From Flavimaribacter sp039888615 (GTDB lineage Bacteria; Pseudomonadota; Alphaproteobacteria; Rhizobiales; Rhizobiaceae), in assembly GCA_039888615.1 (NCBI GenBank), contig JBDQQS010000006.1: a stretch of DNA of 64,000 nucleotides. One strand, given 5' to 3'. The notes below the pieces were generated by a model, which saw only the letters and a program-made list of their open reading frames with translations, was not told the origin of the DNA and ran no database searches. The position numbers and the translations under genes are program-made. Below are positions 8,921 through 17,084 of the stretch, piece by piece. The number at the start of each line of letters is the position of its first letter. Positions within the stretch are counted from its first letter, which is position 1.

Positions 8921-9756
8921 CCGGCTGTGTCGCCGTGATCTGAAGCCGCTTCGGCGGACGCGTCAAAAAGGGAAAGTTCAGCTGTGAAGGATAACAGTCG
9001 GGCGATTGTTTCCGATCCTTGCTGGATCACCGTGGCATCCGTGCTGATCAGGGTGACCGCAGCCTGGGCTTGGTTCTGCCAGTCGAGAATTGGGGCGGCT
9101 ATCGCCACCAGACCGGGAATGAACCGTCCGTCGACGCTGGCGTATCCCGCTTTTCTGATCTTGCTCTGTAACTGCGCGACGCCAGTCGCGCTTATGGTCA
9201 GGTCCGGGATGATATCCGGATTGCGGCGAGCCTGGCGGAGTTCGAAATCGAGCATGGAATGGATCTGCGCGGCAGGCGCCCATGCGAGAAATGTGCGTCC
9301 CGTCGCCGAGTTCAGCAACGGCAACGTCGTGCCGAGCCCCATCGACGTAATGGTCGGGGAAGCGGTTCTTTCCCAGCGAACGACTGTGGCTCCCTGATCG
9401 CCCCATACCGAAAGCAGCCCTGTCAGGCCGGTTTCCTCGCACAGATCGGGCAGCGTTTCAGCAGTCCGGTTTACGAAGTCATGTCTGGCGAGCGCTGAAA
9501 GACCAAGTTGTATCGCGCCCCGGCCGAGGTCGTATTTGCCCGACCTGCCGGCCTGCTCGACAATGCCTGCATGGATAAAGGACGCCAGGTAGCGGTGCGC
9601 CTTGCTGAGCGGCATTCCGCAGTCGCGCGCGATCTGCGACAGCGATACAGCGCGGCCGTAGCCGGACATGGTCTGGAGAAGTCTCAGGGCGGCGTCGAGC
9701 GATTGAATTCCGCCCGATGATTCGGGTTCTTTCAGATCAGGTCGGTCATGCGTCAT
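8917..9756 (-). CDS. IclR-family regulator, likely controller of the salicylate/gentisate genes
   Basis: This 279-residue protein has the IclR winged helix at about residues 18-80 (GIQSLDAALRLLQTM, then CGMPLSKAHRYLASF) and the effector domain behind it (LLNSATGRTFLAW). Its start overlaps the thioesterase stop by 11 bp. The operon diverges from the aryl-CoA hydroxylase-ligase gene, and IclR proteins often control aromatic degradation, so the regulatory role is a reasonable inference. Confidence 0.87.
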   Translation of the reverse strand: MTHDRPDLKEPESSGGIQSLDAALRLLQTMSGYGRAVSLSQIARDCGMPLSKAHRYLASFIHAGIVEQAGRSGKYDLGRGAIQLGLSALARHDFVNRTAETLPDLCEETGLTGLLSVWGDQGATVVRWERTASPTITSMGLGTTLPLLNSATGRTFLAWAPAAQIHSMLDFELRQARRNPDIIPDLTISATGVAQLQSKIRKAGYASVDGRFIPGLVAIAAPILDWQNQAQAAVTLISTDATVIQQGSETIARLLSFTAELSLFDASAEAASDHGDTAG

Positions 9757-10162
9757 TGCTGTCGGTCAGTTCGCGAATCTGGTCAAGCGTTCCTGCGATC
9801 ATACCGTTTTCAGTCTGCACAAAAAGGCCTCTCGTTTCGCGGCCGGTCGCCATGAGCGCCTCTCCGACGCGAACCTCGTAAGACAGCTTGAGAGCTCGGC
9901 TCTGCCACTCCTCGACGGCGAGGTTGATCGTCAGCCGGTCGCCATTCTGCACCGGTCTGAAGAACCGCGCGGAGGCGTCCATCAAGCCCATGCCAATCGC
10001 GCCGAAACGACGGCACAGGGCGTCGTGCCCCCCGAATGTCCAAAGCCAGTCGTGAAAAGTGCGATCAAACCAGCTGTAGAAATTGGGGTAGAAGGCGATG
10101 CCGGCCGGGTCGCAGTCGCCGAAGCTGACCCGCAGTTCGATGTGGTGAAGTCTCTTCGTCAT
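9746..10162 (-). CDS. acyl-CoA thioesterase, 4-hydroxybenzoyl-CoA thioesterase (hot-dog) family
   Basis: I place the start at ATG 10162, giving 138 residues, normal for a hot-dog thioesterase. A much longer frame upstream is antisense to the fused hydroxylase-ligase gene and is not coding. The conserved active-site segment FGDCDPAGIAFYPNFYSWFD carries the catalytic Asp (DPAGIAFYPN). In this context the natural job is to hydrolyse gentisyl-CoA to gentisate after ring hydroxylation of salicylyl-CoA. That substrate is inferred from the neighbours, not from sequence. Confidence 0.85.
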   Translation of the reverse strand: MTKRLHHIELRVSFGDCDPAGIAFYPNFYSWFDRTFHDWLWTFGGHDALCRRFGAIGMGLMDASARFFRPVQNGDRLTINLAVEEWQSRALKLSYEVRVGEALMATGRETRGLFVQTENGMIAGTLDQIRELTDSNDA

Positions 10163-10246
10163 TCTTTTACCATATAGAAGTAGTTGCATAATGTGAAATA
10201 ATTTGTATCTTCCGCTCCACACTCTATCACAGGGAAGGGGAGGAGT
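10163..10246. promoter_or_regulatory. divergent promoter region of the salicylate locus
   Basis: This 84-bp AT-rich gap separates the thioesterase operon (minus) from the hydroxylase-ligase operon (plus). It must hold both promoters and any IclR operator. A strong ribosome-binding stretch (GGGGAGGAGT) ends 2-3 bp before the plus-strand ATG at 10247. I see no clean palindrome. Confidence 0.5.
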
Positions 10247-12979
10247 ATGGGCAGGCTTTCCACCGTTGAGGTGCTGGGTGGAGGTCCGGCGGGGCTGTAC
10301 ACGGCGATATTGCTTCGCCGCCTCATGCCGGACGTCAACGTGCGCGTGACCGAACAGAACCCTGAAGGCGCAACGTTCGGATTTGGCGTGGTGTTCTCCG
10401 ATCAGGCGCTCGACTTCCTGAAGGCGGACGACGCCGACATCCATGATCTGGTGACGCCCCACATGGAGCGTTGGCGGAACATGACCTTGAACCTGCCGGG
10501 CGACAGAGTGGTCCTGGACGGCGTCGGCTTTTCCGCAATCGGCCGTCTTGAGCTGATTGAAATCCTGCGCAAGCATGCGTCGTCCCTGGGTATTCCGATG
10601 CGATTTTCCCACCAGGTAGCGTCTCTTGACGAACTCGACGCCGATCTGATCGTCGGCGCCGACGGACTGAATTCGCTTGTGAGGACCTCGCATGAGGCGG
10701 AGTTCCAGCCGGAACTCGGATACTTCGACAATCATTTCGCCTGGTTCGGCGCGCCGCGACCCTTCGATACGCTGACGCAGAGCTTCCTGAAGACGGACAA
10801 GGGCGCGTTCAACGCGCATCACTATCGCTACACGCCGGACCTCAGCACATTCATCGTCGAATGCGACGACGCGACGTTCAACGCCTACGGGTTCGGCGCG
10901 ATGGATGAAGAGCAAAGCGCCAGGATCTGCGGCGAGGTATTTTCCGACGTGCTCGAAGGCGCGCCGCTGATCACCAACAAATCGTCCTGGCGTCGTTTTC
11001 CGCGGCTCTGGTGCAGAAACTGGGTGGCTGGCCGGCGCGTGCTGCTTGGCGACGCCGCGCATACGGCGCATTTCTCGATCGGCTCCGGCACGCGTCTCGC
11101 CATGGAAGACGCGATCGCGCTTGTCCGGTCACTGGCGTCGCACGGGGATGTTGACCAGGCGCTCGCCGCCTATCAGGAAACCCGCCTTCCGGTCGCCCGC
11201 AAGATCGTCGACGCCGCGAACACATCCGCCAGATGGTATGACGATTTCTCGGACAGGATCGACATGAAGCCGCTCGATTTCGCGTTCGACTACATGACGC
11301 GATCGGGCAGGGTAAACATGGAAAGGCTTCGGGCGATCGCGCCGCAATTTATGGCGCGCTACGACGCCGCAATGGCGGAAACTTCTACGAATGTCGCCGA
11401 TCCCGTTGGCGACGACACGCCGGGCGCTGCTGAAATCGGCTTCGACAAAAACGCCCATCCGAACTGTTCGTCCATCCTGTGGGACAATCTGGCGCGCAAT
11501 CCCGACAAGCTCGCGGTGATCGGGCCGGGTGGAAATCTCACCTACCGGGAACTCGTCGCGCAGGCGTCGAAATGGGGCAACGCATTCATTGCAGCCGGTC
11601 TGAAACCCGGCGAGAGAATTCCGTTCTTTCTCGACGACACGCCGGTCTATCCGGCTGCCTTTTTCGGCGCGGTGCGCGCCGGCTTCGTGCCGGTGCTGCT
11701 CAACATCCAGACGACGCCGGACACGTTGAACTACTTCCTCAAGGACACGGAAGCGCATTTCGCGCTCTGCGAGGCGGAACTGGCGGACCAGCTCGCCGGA
11801 GCAGTCCTGGAAGGCACGACGCTGGAAACGGTCATCGTCGCCAATGGCGAAGCGGCGGGTGAGAAGCAGATCACGGCGCAGGCGTTCCTCGGCGACAGCG
11901 CCGACACGCTTGCCTGCGCTGAAACCGCTCCCGACGACATGGCCTTCTGGATGTATTCCTCGGGCTCGACCGACCGGCCGAAAGGCGTCGTCCATTTGCA
12001 TCACGACATGGCCTATACGCAAGCCTCCTATGGCCGGCGCGTGCTGCAGATCGGGCCGGACGACATCTGCTTTTCCGTGCCGAAGATATATTTTGCCTAT
12101 GGTTTCGGAAACTCGATCACCTTCCCGTTTTCCATGGGTGGGACAACGCTTTTGATGTCGGGGCAGCCACGTCCCGATTACGTGCTCGAAATGATAGAGA
12201 CATGGCGTCCGACCGTACTTTTCGGCCTGCCGACGCTCTATACGGCGCTGGCCCGGGCCGAAACGCTTGAAAAACGCGATCTGTCGTCGCTTCGCCAGTC
12301 TATGTCGGCGGCCGAGATTTTGTCCGAGGACGTCTATAACGCCTGGAAGGCTCAAACCGGCCACGGTCCGACCGAAGGCCTAGGCTCGACCGAACTGCTG
12401 CATATTTATCTCTCGAACACGCTCGAGGACCATCGTATCGGCGCCGCTGGAAAGCGTGTGCCGGGGTATGAGGTTCGTCTCGAAACGCCGGATGGACATG
12501 CGGCGGCAAGCGGGGAAGAGGGCGTGATGTTTGTCCGCGGACATTCCTCCGCGCCTTGCTACTGGAACCGTCCCGACAAGACGCGCGACACGATGCGCGG
12601 CGACTGGATCTACACCGGCGACCGCTTCGTCGAAAGGAACGGCTATTACTATTTCCAGGGACGCGCCGACGAACTGATCAAGGTTTCAGGCCAGTGGGTC
12701 TGGCCGCTCGAGGTGGAACGCTGCCTGAACGAACATCGGGATGTGCACGAATGCGCCGTTCTGGCTCACGAACTCCCGGATCGCCGCATGGCCTTGCGCG
12801 CCGTGGTGCGCCTGAATAATCCCGGCGGGGAATGCGATGAGCAGACCGAGCGCTTGCGCCAATATGTCAAGCAGCAACTGACGCCGTTCAAGTCGCCAAG
12901 GATCTTTGAATATATCGACGAATTACCGAAGACCGGCACCGGAAAGATCGACCGGCTGGCGCTGCGCACCGGCGCGTAA
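10247..12979 (+). CDS. bifunctional salicylyl-CoA 5-hydroxylase / salicylate-CoA ligase (fusion)
   Basis: The 910-residue protein joins two complete enzymes. Residues 1 to about 385 are an FAD monooxygenase of the salicylyl-CoA 5-hydroxylase/anthraniloyl-CoA monooxygenase type, with GGGPAG at 11-16 and the second FAD motif GDAAH at 268-272. From about 405 the protein is an adenylate-forming ligase of the benzoate-CoA ligase family, with the P-loop YSSGSTDRPKG at 570-580, YTGD, and the catalytic lysine in GTGKID (Lys900). The ligase would make salicylyl-CoA and the flavin domain would hydroxylate it at C5. Gentisate-cleavage genes follow at once, which supports salicylate over anthranilate or benzoate. 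Substrate is inferred. Confidence 0.87.
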   Translation: MGRLSTVEVLGGGPAGLYTAILLRRLMPDVNVRVTEQNPEGATFGFGVVFSDQALDFLKADDADIHDLVTPHMERWRNMTLNLPGDRVVLDGVGFSAIGRLELIEILRKHASSLGIPMRFSHQVASLDELDADLIVGADGLNSLVRTSHEAEFQPELGYFDNHFAWFGAPRPFDTLTQSFLKTDKGAFNAHHYRYTPDLSTFIVECDDATFNAYGFGAMDEEQSARICGEVFSDVLEGAPLITNKSSWRRFPRLWCRNWVAGRRVLLGDAAHTAHFSIGSGTRLAMEDAIALVRSLASHGDVDQALAAYQETRLPVARKIVDAANTSARWYDDFSDRIDMKPLDFAFDYMTRSGRVNMERLRAIAPQFMARYDAAMAETSTNVADPVGDDTPGAAEIGFDKNAHPNCSSILWDNLARNPDKLAVIGPGGNLTYRELVAQASKWGNAFIAAGLKPGERIPFFLDDTPVYPAAFFGAVRAGFVPVLLNIQTTPDTLNYFLKDTEAHFALCEAELADQLAGAVLEGTTLETVIVANGEAAGEKQITAQAFLGDSADTLACAETAPDDMAFWMYSSGSTDRPKGVVHLHHDMAYTQASYGRRVLQIGPDDICFSVPKIYFAYGFGNSITFPFSMGGTTLLMSGQPRPDYVLEMIETWRPTVLFGLPTLYTALARAETLEKRDLSSLRQSMSAAEILSEDVYNAWKAQTGHGPTEGLGSTELLHIYLSNTLEDHRIGAAGKRVPGYEVRLETPDGHAAASGEEGVMFVRGHSSAPCYWNRPDKTRDTMRGDWIYTGDRFVERNGYYYFQGRADELIKVSGQWVWPLEVERCLNEHRDVHECAVLAHELPDRRMALRAVVRLNNPGGECDEQTERLRQYVKQQLTPFKSPRIFEYIDELPKTGTGKIDRLALRTGA

Positions 12980-13002
12980 CAGACAAAAAGAAGGTAACAA
13001 CG

Positions 13003-13698
13003 ATGTCTTATGTGTTTCAACCGCTACCGGCCCCAACTGTCGCCATCGCCGACAGCGATGACCTGATGCCAGTGCGCCGCATCTTCTGTGTCGGCCGAAA
13101 CTACGCGGCCCATGCGCGCGAAATGGGCAAGGATCCGGACCGCGAACCGCCGTTCTTCTTCACCAAGCCGGCCGATGCCGTGGTGCTCGATGGTGAGACT
13201 GTCGCCTATCCCCCTGAGACGCAGAACTTCCATTACGAGGCCGAGCTTGTGGTGGCGATCGGCAAGGCTGGCAGCAAGATCTCCGAGGATGACGCGCTGT
13301 CCCATGTCTGGGGATACGCCATTGGAAACGATCTGACGCGCCGCGACCTGCAACTGGCGGCGCGCGACAAGGGACGTCCCTGGGACTTCGGCAAGGCCTT
13401 CGACCGGTCGGCGGTCATCGGTCCGGTTCATTCCGTCTCCAAGGTCGGGCATCCCGACAGCGGCGCGATTGGTTTGAGCGTAAACGGCGAGGTCAAACAG
13501 GACGCCGATCTGAACGAACTGATCTGGTCGGTCCCGGAAATCATCTCCATTCTGTCGCACTCGATCGGCCTGCAGCCCGGCGATCTCATCATGACGGGCA
13601 CTCCGGCCGGCGTTGGACCGCTTCAGGTCGGTGACCGCTGCACGGTTTCGATCGCCGGACTGGGCGAGATTTCGACGACGATCGGCCCGTTCGAATAG
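13003..13698 (+). CDS. fumarylpyruvate hydrolase (FAH superfamily)
   Basis: This 231-residue protein is a small FAH-fold hydrolase. It carries RIFCVGRNYAAHAREMG at about 25-42, FFTKPADAVV, the metal-binding FHYEAELVV, and GYAIGNDLTRRDLQ. It starts 23 bp after the fused gene and ends 15 bp before the isomerase gene. In the gentisate pathway it would cleave fumarylpyruvate into fumarate and pyruvate. The NagK-type length and context support this over fumarylacetoacetase. Confidence 0.88.
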   Translation: MSYVFQPLPAPTVAIADSDDLMPVRRIFCVGRNYAAHAREMGKDPDREPPFFFTKPADAVVLDGETVAYPPETQNFHYEAELVVAIGKAGSKISEDDALSHVWGYAIGNDLTRRDLQLAARDKGRPWDFGKAFDRSAVIGPVHSVSKVGHPDSGAIGLSVNGEVKQDADLNELIWSVPEIISILSHSIGLQPGDLIMTGTPAGVGPLQVGDRCTVSIAGLGEISTTIGPFE

Positions 13699-13713
13699 CA
13701 ATCCGGTGAGATC

Positions 13714-14361
13714 ATGTCCCTGACGCTGCACAATTTTTTTCGTTCCTCCACCTCCACGCGGTTGCGCGTTGCGCTCAATCTCAAGGGGCTTGACTACGAT
13801 TACGCAGCCTATGTCCTGCGCAATGGCGAAACCCGCACGGAAAAATACCTCGCGATCAATCCGCAGGGTCTGGTTCCGACGCTGGAGCGCGAAGACGGCA
13901 GGGTGCTCACACAGTCGCTGGCCATTATGGAATGGCTGGAGGAGGTTCATCCGAATCCGCCTTTGTTGCCGAAGGAGGCGGACGGGCGCGCGCGGGTGCG
14001 CGCCATCGCCTACATGATTGCCTGCGAGGTGCATCCGCTGAACAATTTGCGGGTTCTCGGCTATATTGCAGGCAAGTTCGGCGCGGACGAGACGGCGCAG
14101 AAGGAATGGTTCACGCATTGGGTCACGACGACTTTCGATGCGCTGGAGACCATGCTGGATCGCGACGGCGAGACGGGCAACTTCTGTCATGGCGACGAAG
14201 CAGGCCTAGCGGATATCTGCCTTTACGCGCAGGTGTGGAACAACCGGCGCTTTGCAATCGATACTGGCCGATGGCCGACAATCGCCGGCATTTTCGAACG
14301 GTTGGACGCAATCGCGGCCTTTCGCGACGCCGCGCCGCCTAACCAGCCCGACGCTGCGTAA
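13714..14361 (+). CDS. maleylpyruvate isomerase, zeta-class glutathione S-transferase type
   Basis: The 215 residues have the thioredoxin-like N-terminal and helical C-terminal domains of zeta-class GSTs. The active-site region reads RSSTSTRLRVALNLKG, closer to bacterial maleylpyruvate isomerases (SGTSHRLRIAL) than to the SSCSWRVR of maleylacetoacetate isomerases. ADICLYAQVWNNRRF near the C-terminus is typical. It would use glutathione to convert maleylpyruvate to fumarylpyruvate between the dioxygenase and hydrolase steps. Confidence 0.87.
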   Translation: MSLTLHNFFRSSTSTRLRVALNLKGLDYDYAAYVLRNGETRTEKYLAINPQGLVPTLEREDGRVLTQSLAIMEWLEEVHPNPPLLPKEADGRARVRAIAYMIACEVHPLNNLRVLGYIAGKFGADETAQKEWFTHWVTTTFDALETMLDRDGETGNFCHGDEAGLADICLYAQVWNNRRFAIDTGRWPTIAGIFERLDAIAAFRDAAPPNQPDAA

Positions 14362-14398
14362 AGCGAGACTGTCAGACGAAACGACAAGGAGGAATACT

Positions 14399-15505
14399 AT
14401 GAATGAATCCGTAACGCATGACACCGTCGAACACGCCATGCAGCCGGAAGACACCCCTGCCTTGCGTGAACTCTACAAGGGGTTCGAGAAACATCATCTG
14501 ATACCACTGTGGACCCAGCTCAGCGACCTGATGCCGATCCACCCGAAACCGCGCGCCGTGCCGCATCTCTGGAAATGGTCGGATCTTCTGCCGCTCGCCG
14601 AAAAATCCGGCGAACTGGTTCCGGTCGGCAGAGGCGGTGAGCGCCGGGCGATCGGTTTGGCCAATCCCGGACTTGGCGGTCACGCCTATGTCAGCCCGAC
14701 ATTGTGGGCGGCGATCCAGTATCTCGGGCCGCGCGAGACGGCGCCGGAGCATCGCCATTCCCAGAACGCGTTTCGTTTCGTGGTCGAGGGCGAGGGTGTC
14801 TGGACTGTGGTCAATGGCGATCCGGTGCGCATGAGCCGCGGCGATCTGCTGTTGACGCCCGGATGGTATTTCCATGGCCACCACAACGACACCGACCAGC
14901 CGATGGCGTGGATCGACGGACTCGATATTCCGTTTTCGCAGCAAAACGACGTCGGGTTCTTCGAGTTCGGATCCGACCGGGTGACGGATTACGCCACGCC
15001 GCGCTTCTCGCAGGGCGAACGTCTGTGGTGCCATCCGGGGTTACGGCCGCTGTCAGGACTGCAGGATACGGTGAGTTCGCCGATCGGCGCCTATCGGTGG
15101 GAATACACCGACCGAGCGCTGACCGAACAACTGCTTCTCGAAGAGGAAGGCCAGCCGGCCACCGTCGAGCAGGGTCATGCGGCCATTCGCTATGTTAATC
15201 CGACGACGGGCGGCGACGTCATGCCGACGATCCGTTGTGAGTTCCATCGCTTGCGCGCCGGCTGCGCAACGCCAACCCGTCGCGAGGTGGGCTCGACAGT
15301 CTTCCAGGTATTCGAGGGCGGCGGCGTGGTGGTGATGGACGGCGTCGAGTATACGCTCGACATTGGCGACATGTTCGTCATCCCGTCATGGATAAGCTGG
15401 TCCCTTCAGGCGGAAACGCAGTTCGACCTGTTTCGCTTCTCGGACGCCCCGATCATGGAGCGACTCAATTTCGCGCGCACCCATGTCGAGGCCCCGGACC
15501 GGTGA
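14399..15505 (+). CDS. gentisate 1,2-dioxygenase
   Basis: The ATG at 14399 lies just after AAGGAGGAATACT, giving 368 residues, close to known gentisate dioxygenases. An earlier in-frame start overlaps the isomerase gene and adds no domain. The bicupin protein shows the Fe(II)-binding motif EHRHSQNAFRF (His118, His120) with a further His around 159 (WYFHGHHND). A second cupin lies in the C-terminal third. It opens the gentisate ring to maleylpyruvate. Its TGA overlaps the GTG of the next gene. Confidence 0.93.
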   Translation: MNESVTHDTVEHAMQPEDTPALRELYKGFEKHHLIPLWTQLSDLMPIHPKPRAVPHLWKWSDLLPLAEKSGELVPVGRGGERRAIGLANPGLGGHAYVSPTLWAAIQYLGPRETAPEHRHSQNAFRFVVEGEGVWTVVNGDPVRMSRGDLLLTPGWYFHGHHNDTDQPMAWIDGLDIPFSQQNDVGFFEFGSDRVTDYATPRFSQGERLWCHPGLRPLSGLQDTVSSPIGAYRWEYTDRALTEQLLLEEEGQPATVEQGHAAIRYVNPTTGGDVMPTIRCEFHRLRAGCATPTRREVGSTVFQVFEGGGVVVMDGVEYTLDIGDMFVIPSWISWSLQAETQFDLFRFSDAPIMERLNFARTHVEAPDR

Positions 15506-16242
15506 ACGTGTCGCTCGACGAGGCGCGGGAAGATCTTCGACGCCGCCAGGGCGGCGGCGCGCGCTATGACGCGGCCTCCGCCCCGGCGCGGGACCTCGAC
15601 TGGGCGCGGCGAGGTACGGCCTATTTCGCGAGACTGCTGAATGGTTTGAGTGACGCTGAACTGGACGAACCGTCCAACCTGGAAGGCAGGTTGCGGCGGG
15701 AAATCGTCGCGCATGTCGGCTATCACGCGCGCGCGCTGAGCGAGATCGTTTCCCGTGCGCGCGAGGCGCAGTCGAACGCCATGCCCGTTCCGATGCGCGT
15801 CGATATTGTGGAGGTCGCGCGTCGCGCGACGCAGCCGGCCCGCGCGCTGCGCAACCTGTTCGCCCATTCGAATGTCCATCTCAATGTCGAGTGGCGCGAT
15901 CTGGACGACGCCCAGTGGCGGGCTGTTGTCGGAAATGATCCGGATGATGCGATTGTCGTCCGCGATACGCCCTGGCTTCGCGCAAGGGCCATCTGGCTGC
16001 ACGCGATTGATCTCGGTGCAGGTGGTCGGCTTTCGGACGCCCCGCCTGAATTCGTCGAAGCCCTCATTACGGAACTGTCAGGAGACCACGTGAGCGATGA
16101 CTATGATGCTGCGGAGGAAGGCGGACGCTCTGGCGTTCGGGCCGCCGATGCCGCCCTGTGGCTTTCCGGCCGTCGAACCCGCGGACCTGACGGCGCCGCC
16201 TCCGGAATGTCGCCTTCGCCGGCCGGGCTGATGAATTTGTAG
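15502..16242 (+). CDS. mycothiol-type maleylpyruvate isomerase (MDMPI/DinB-like)
   Basis: A GTG at 15502 overlaps the dioxygenase stop (GTGA), giving 246 residues. The N-terminal part is a four-helix DinB/MDMPI fold (LDWARRGTAYFARLLNGLSDAELDEPS, VAHVGYHARALSEIV). The C-terminal part ends in the family's ADAALWLSGR segment. This isomerase type is best known from mycothiol-using actinobacteria, yet it stands beside a glutathione-type isomerase here. It may be a second isomerase or may use another cofactor. An upstream in-frame start inside the dioxygenase is unlikely. Confidence 0.78.
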   Translation: MNVSLDEAREDLRRRQGGGARYDAASAPARDLDWARRGTAYFARLLNGLSDAELDEPSNLEGRLRREIVAHVGYHARALSEIVSRAREAQSNAMPVPMRVDIVEVARRATQPARALRNLFAHSNVHLNVEWRDLDDAQWRAVVGNDPDDAIVVRDTPWLRARAIWLHAIDLGAGGRLSDAPPEFVEALITELSGDHVSDDYDAAEEGGRSGVRAADAALWLSGRRTRGPDGAASGMSPSPAGLMNL

Positions 16243-16367
16243 CAATTCGGCGGGCGAATTGATCGACGCCGCTATCTCGTTCCGGTTGCGGCGCTCTCGC
16301 AATAACGGGTCCGGAAGGAATTCCGAGACGCTGTTCTGACGTTGAAAAGCCGGCTTCACCACAAATA

Positions 16368-16382
16368 TGATATTTTTTATCA
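16368..16382. promoter_or_regulatory. RirA-type iron-responsive operator upstream of the sigma factor gene
   Basis: TGATATTTTTTATCA is an exact TGA-N9-TCA box, the iron-responsive operator form described for RirA in rhizobia. It is nested in a wider AT-rich inverted repeat, CAAATAT at 16362-16368 and ATATTTG at 16387-16393. It lies 74 bp before the ECF sigma start. The rest of the 16243-16456 gap shows no gene. Repression under iron-replete conditions is the natural reading. Confidence 0.55.
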
Positions 16383-16456
16383 ACTTATATTTGCCAAGCG
16401 GACCAAGGGTCTGCTAGTCCTGCTCGCAGGTTGAATGATTTACCTTCGGACCTGGT

Positions 16457-17029
16457 GTGACCTTGAGAGCCGACGATTGCCGAATGAATGATGGCGTCGT
16501 ATTGATTGATACGGGTGGACGCGACCTTTTGGACCGTGCGATCGAGGCGCATTACGAGGACATCCGCAATGCCCTGCGCAGACGGGGCGCCGAACAATCA
16601 CAGGCAACCGAAATCGTCCATGATCTCTATGTCCAATTGTCCGGCAAGCCGGAACGGCTGCAAGGCAAGACGTTCCTTCGCTCCTTTCTCATTCGGGCCG
16701 CAGTCAATCTCAGGATCGACCGGCTTCGCCGCAGCGCCTTCGAGTCGAGACTGTTTGCGGCGCTTGACGAACGCGCTCATGCGATTCCGGGTCCGGCGCG
16801 CTCCGAGGAAAACAGGCTCGACATGCCCAGACGCGTCACTGCTCTCCGGCAGGCGATCTTCTCGTTGCCGACCCAGTGTCGCAACGTGTTCATTGCGTAT
16901 CGGATCGCCGATATGTCGAAGGACGAGATTGCGGATGCGCTTGGCATCAAGCGGCGTATGGTGGACCGCCACCTTCGCAAGGCCATGTTGCACTGTTTGG
17001 AAAAAATGGAAGAATTCGACGGCGAGTAA
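16457..17029 (+). CDS. ECF RNA polymerase sigma factor, FecI-like
   Basis: The 190-residue protein has ECF region 2 (about 25-95, with FLRSFLIRAAVNLRIDRLRR) and region 4 (about 125-180, with LPTQCRNVFIAYRIADMSKDEIADALGIKRRMVDRHLRKAM). The given start is a GTG. ATG 16484 would shorten it by 9 residues and is equally plausible. FecR and an STN-bearing receptor follow, so it should direct transcription of the receptor when the siderophore signal arrives. Confidence 0.9.
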   Translation: MTLRADDCRMNDGVVLIDTGGRDLLDRAIEAHYEDIRNALRRRGAEQSQATEIVHDLYVQLSGKPERLQGKTFLRSFLIRAAVNLRIDRLRRSAFESRLFAALDERAHAIPGPARSEENRLDMPRRVTALRQAIFSLPTQCRNVFIAYRIADMSKDEIADALGIKRRMVDRHLRKAMLHCLEKMEEFDGE

Positions 17030-17084
17030 GCCTTATTTGCCGTATTCATTCGTCTACTGTAGAGCGAATGGAAACGGTTGAGCT

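Noticed and set aside
10163..11071. N-terminal extension of the thioesterase frame
   Set aside because: The extra 303 residues are antisense to the hydroxylase-ligase gene. The hot-dog domain starts at 10162.
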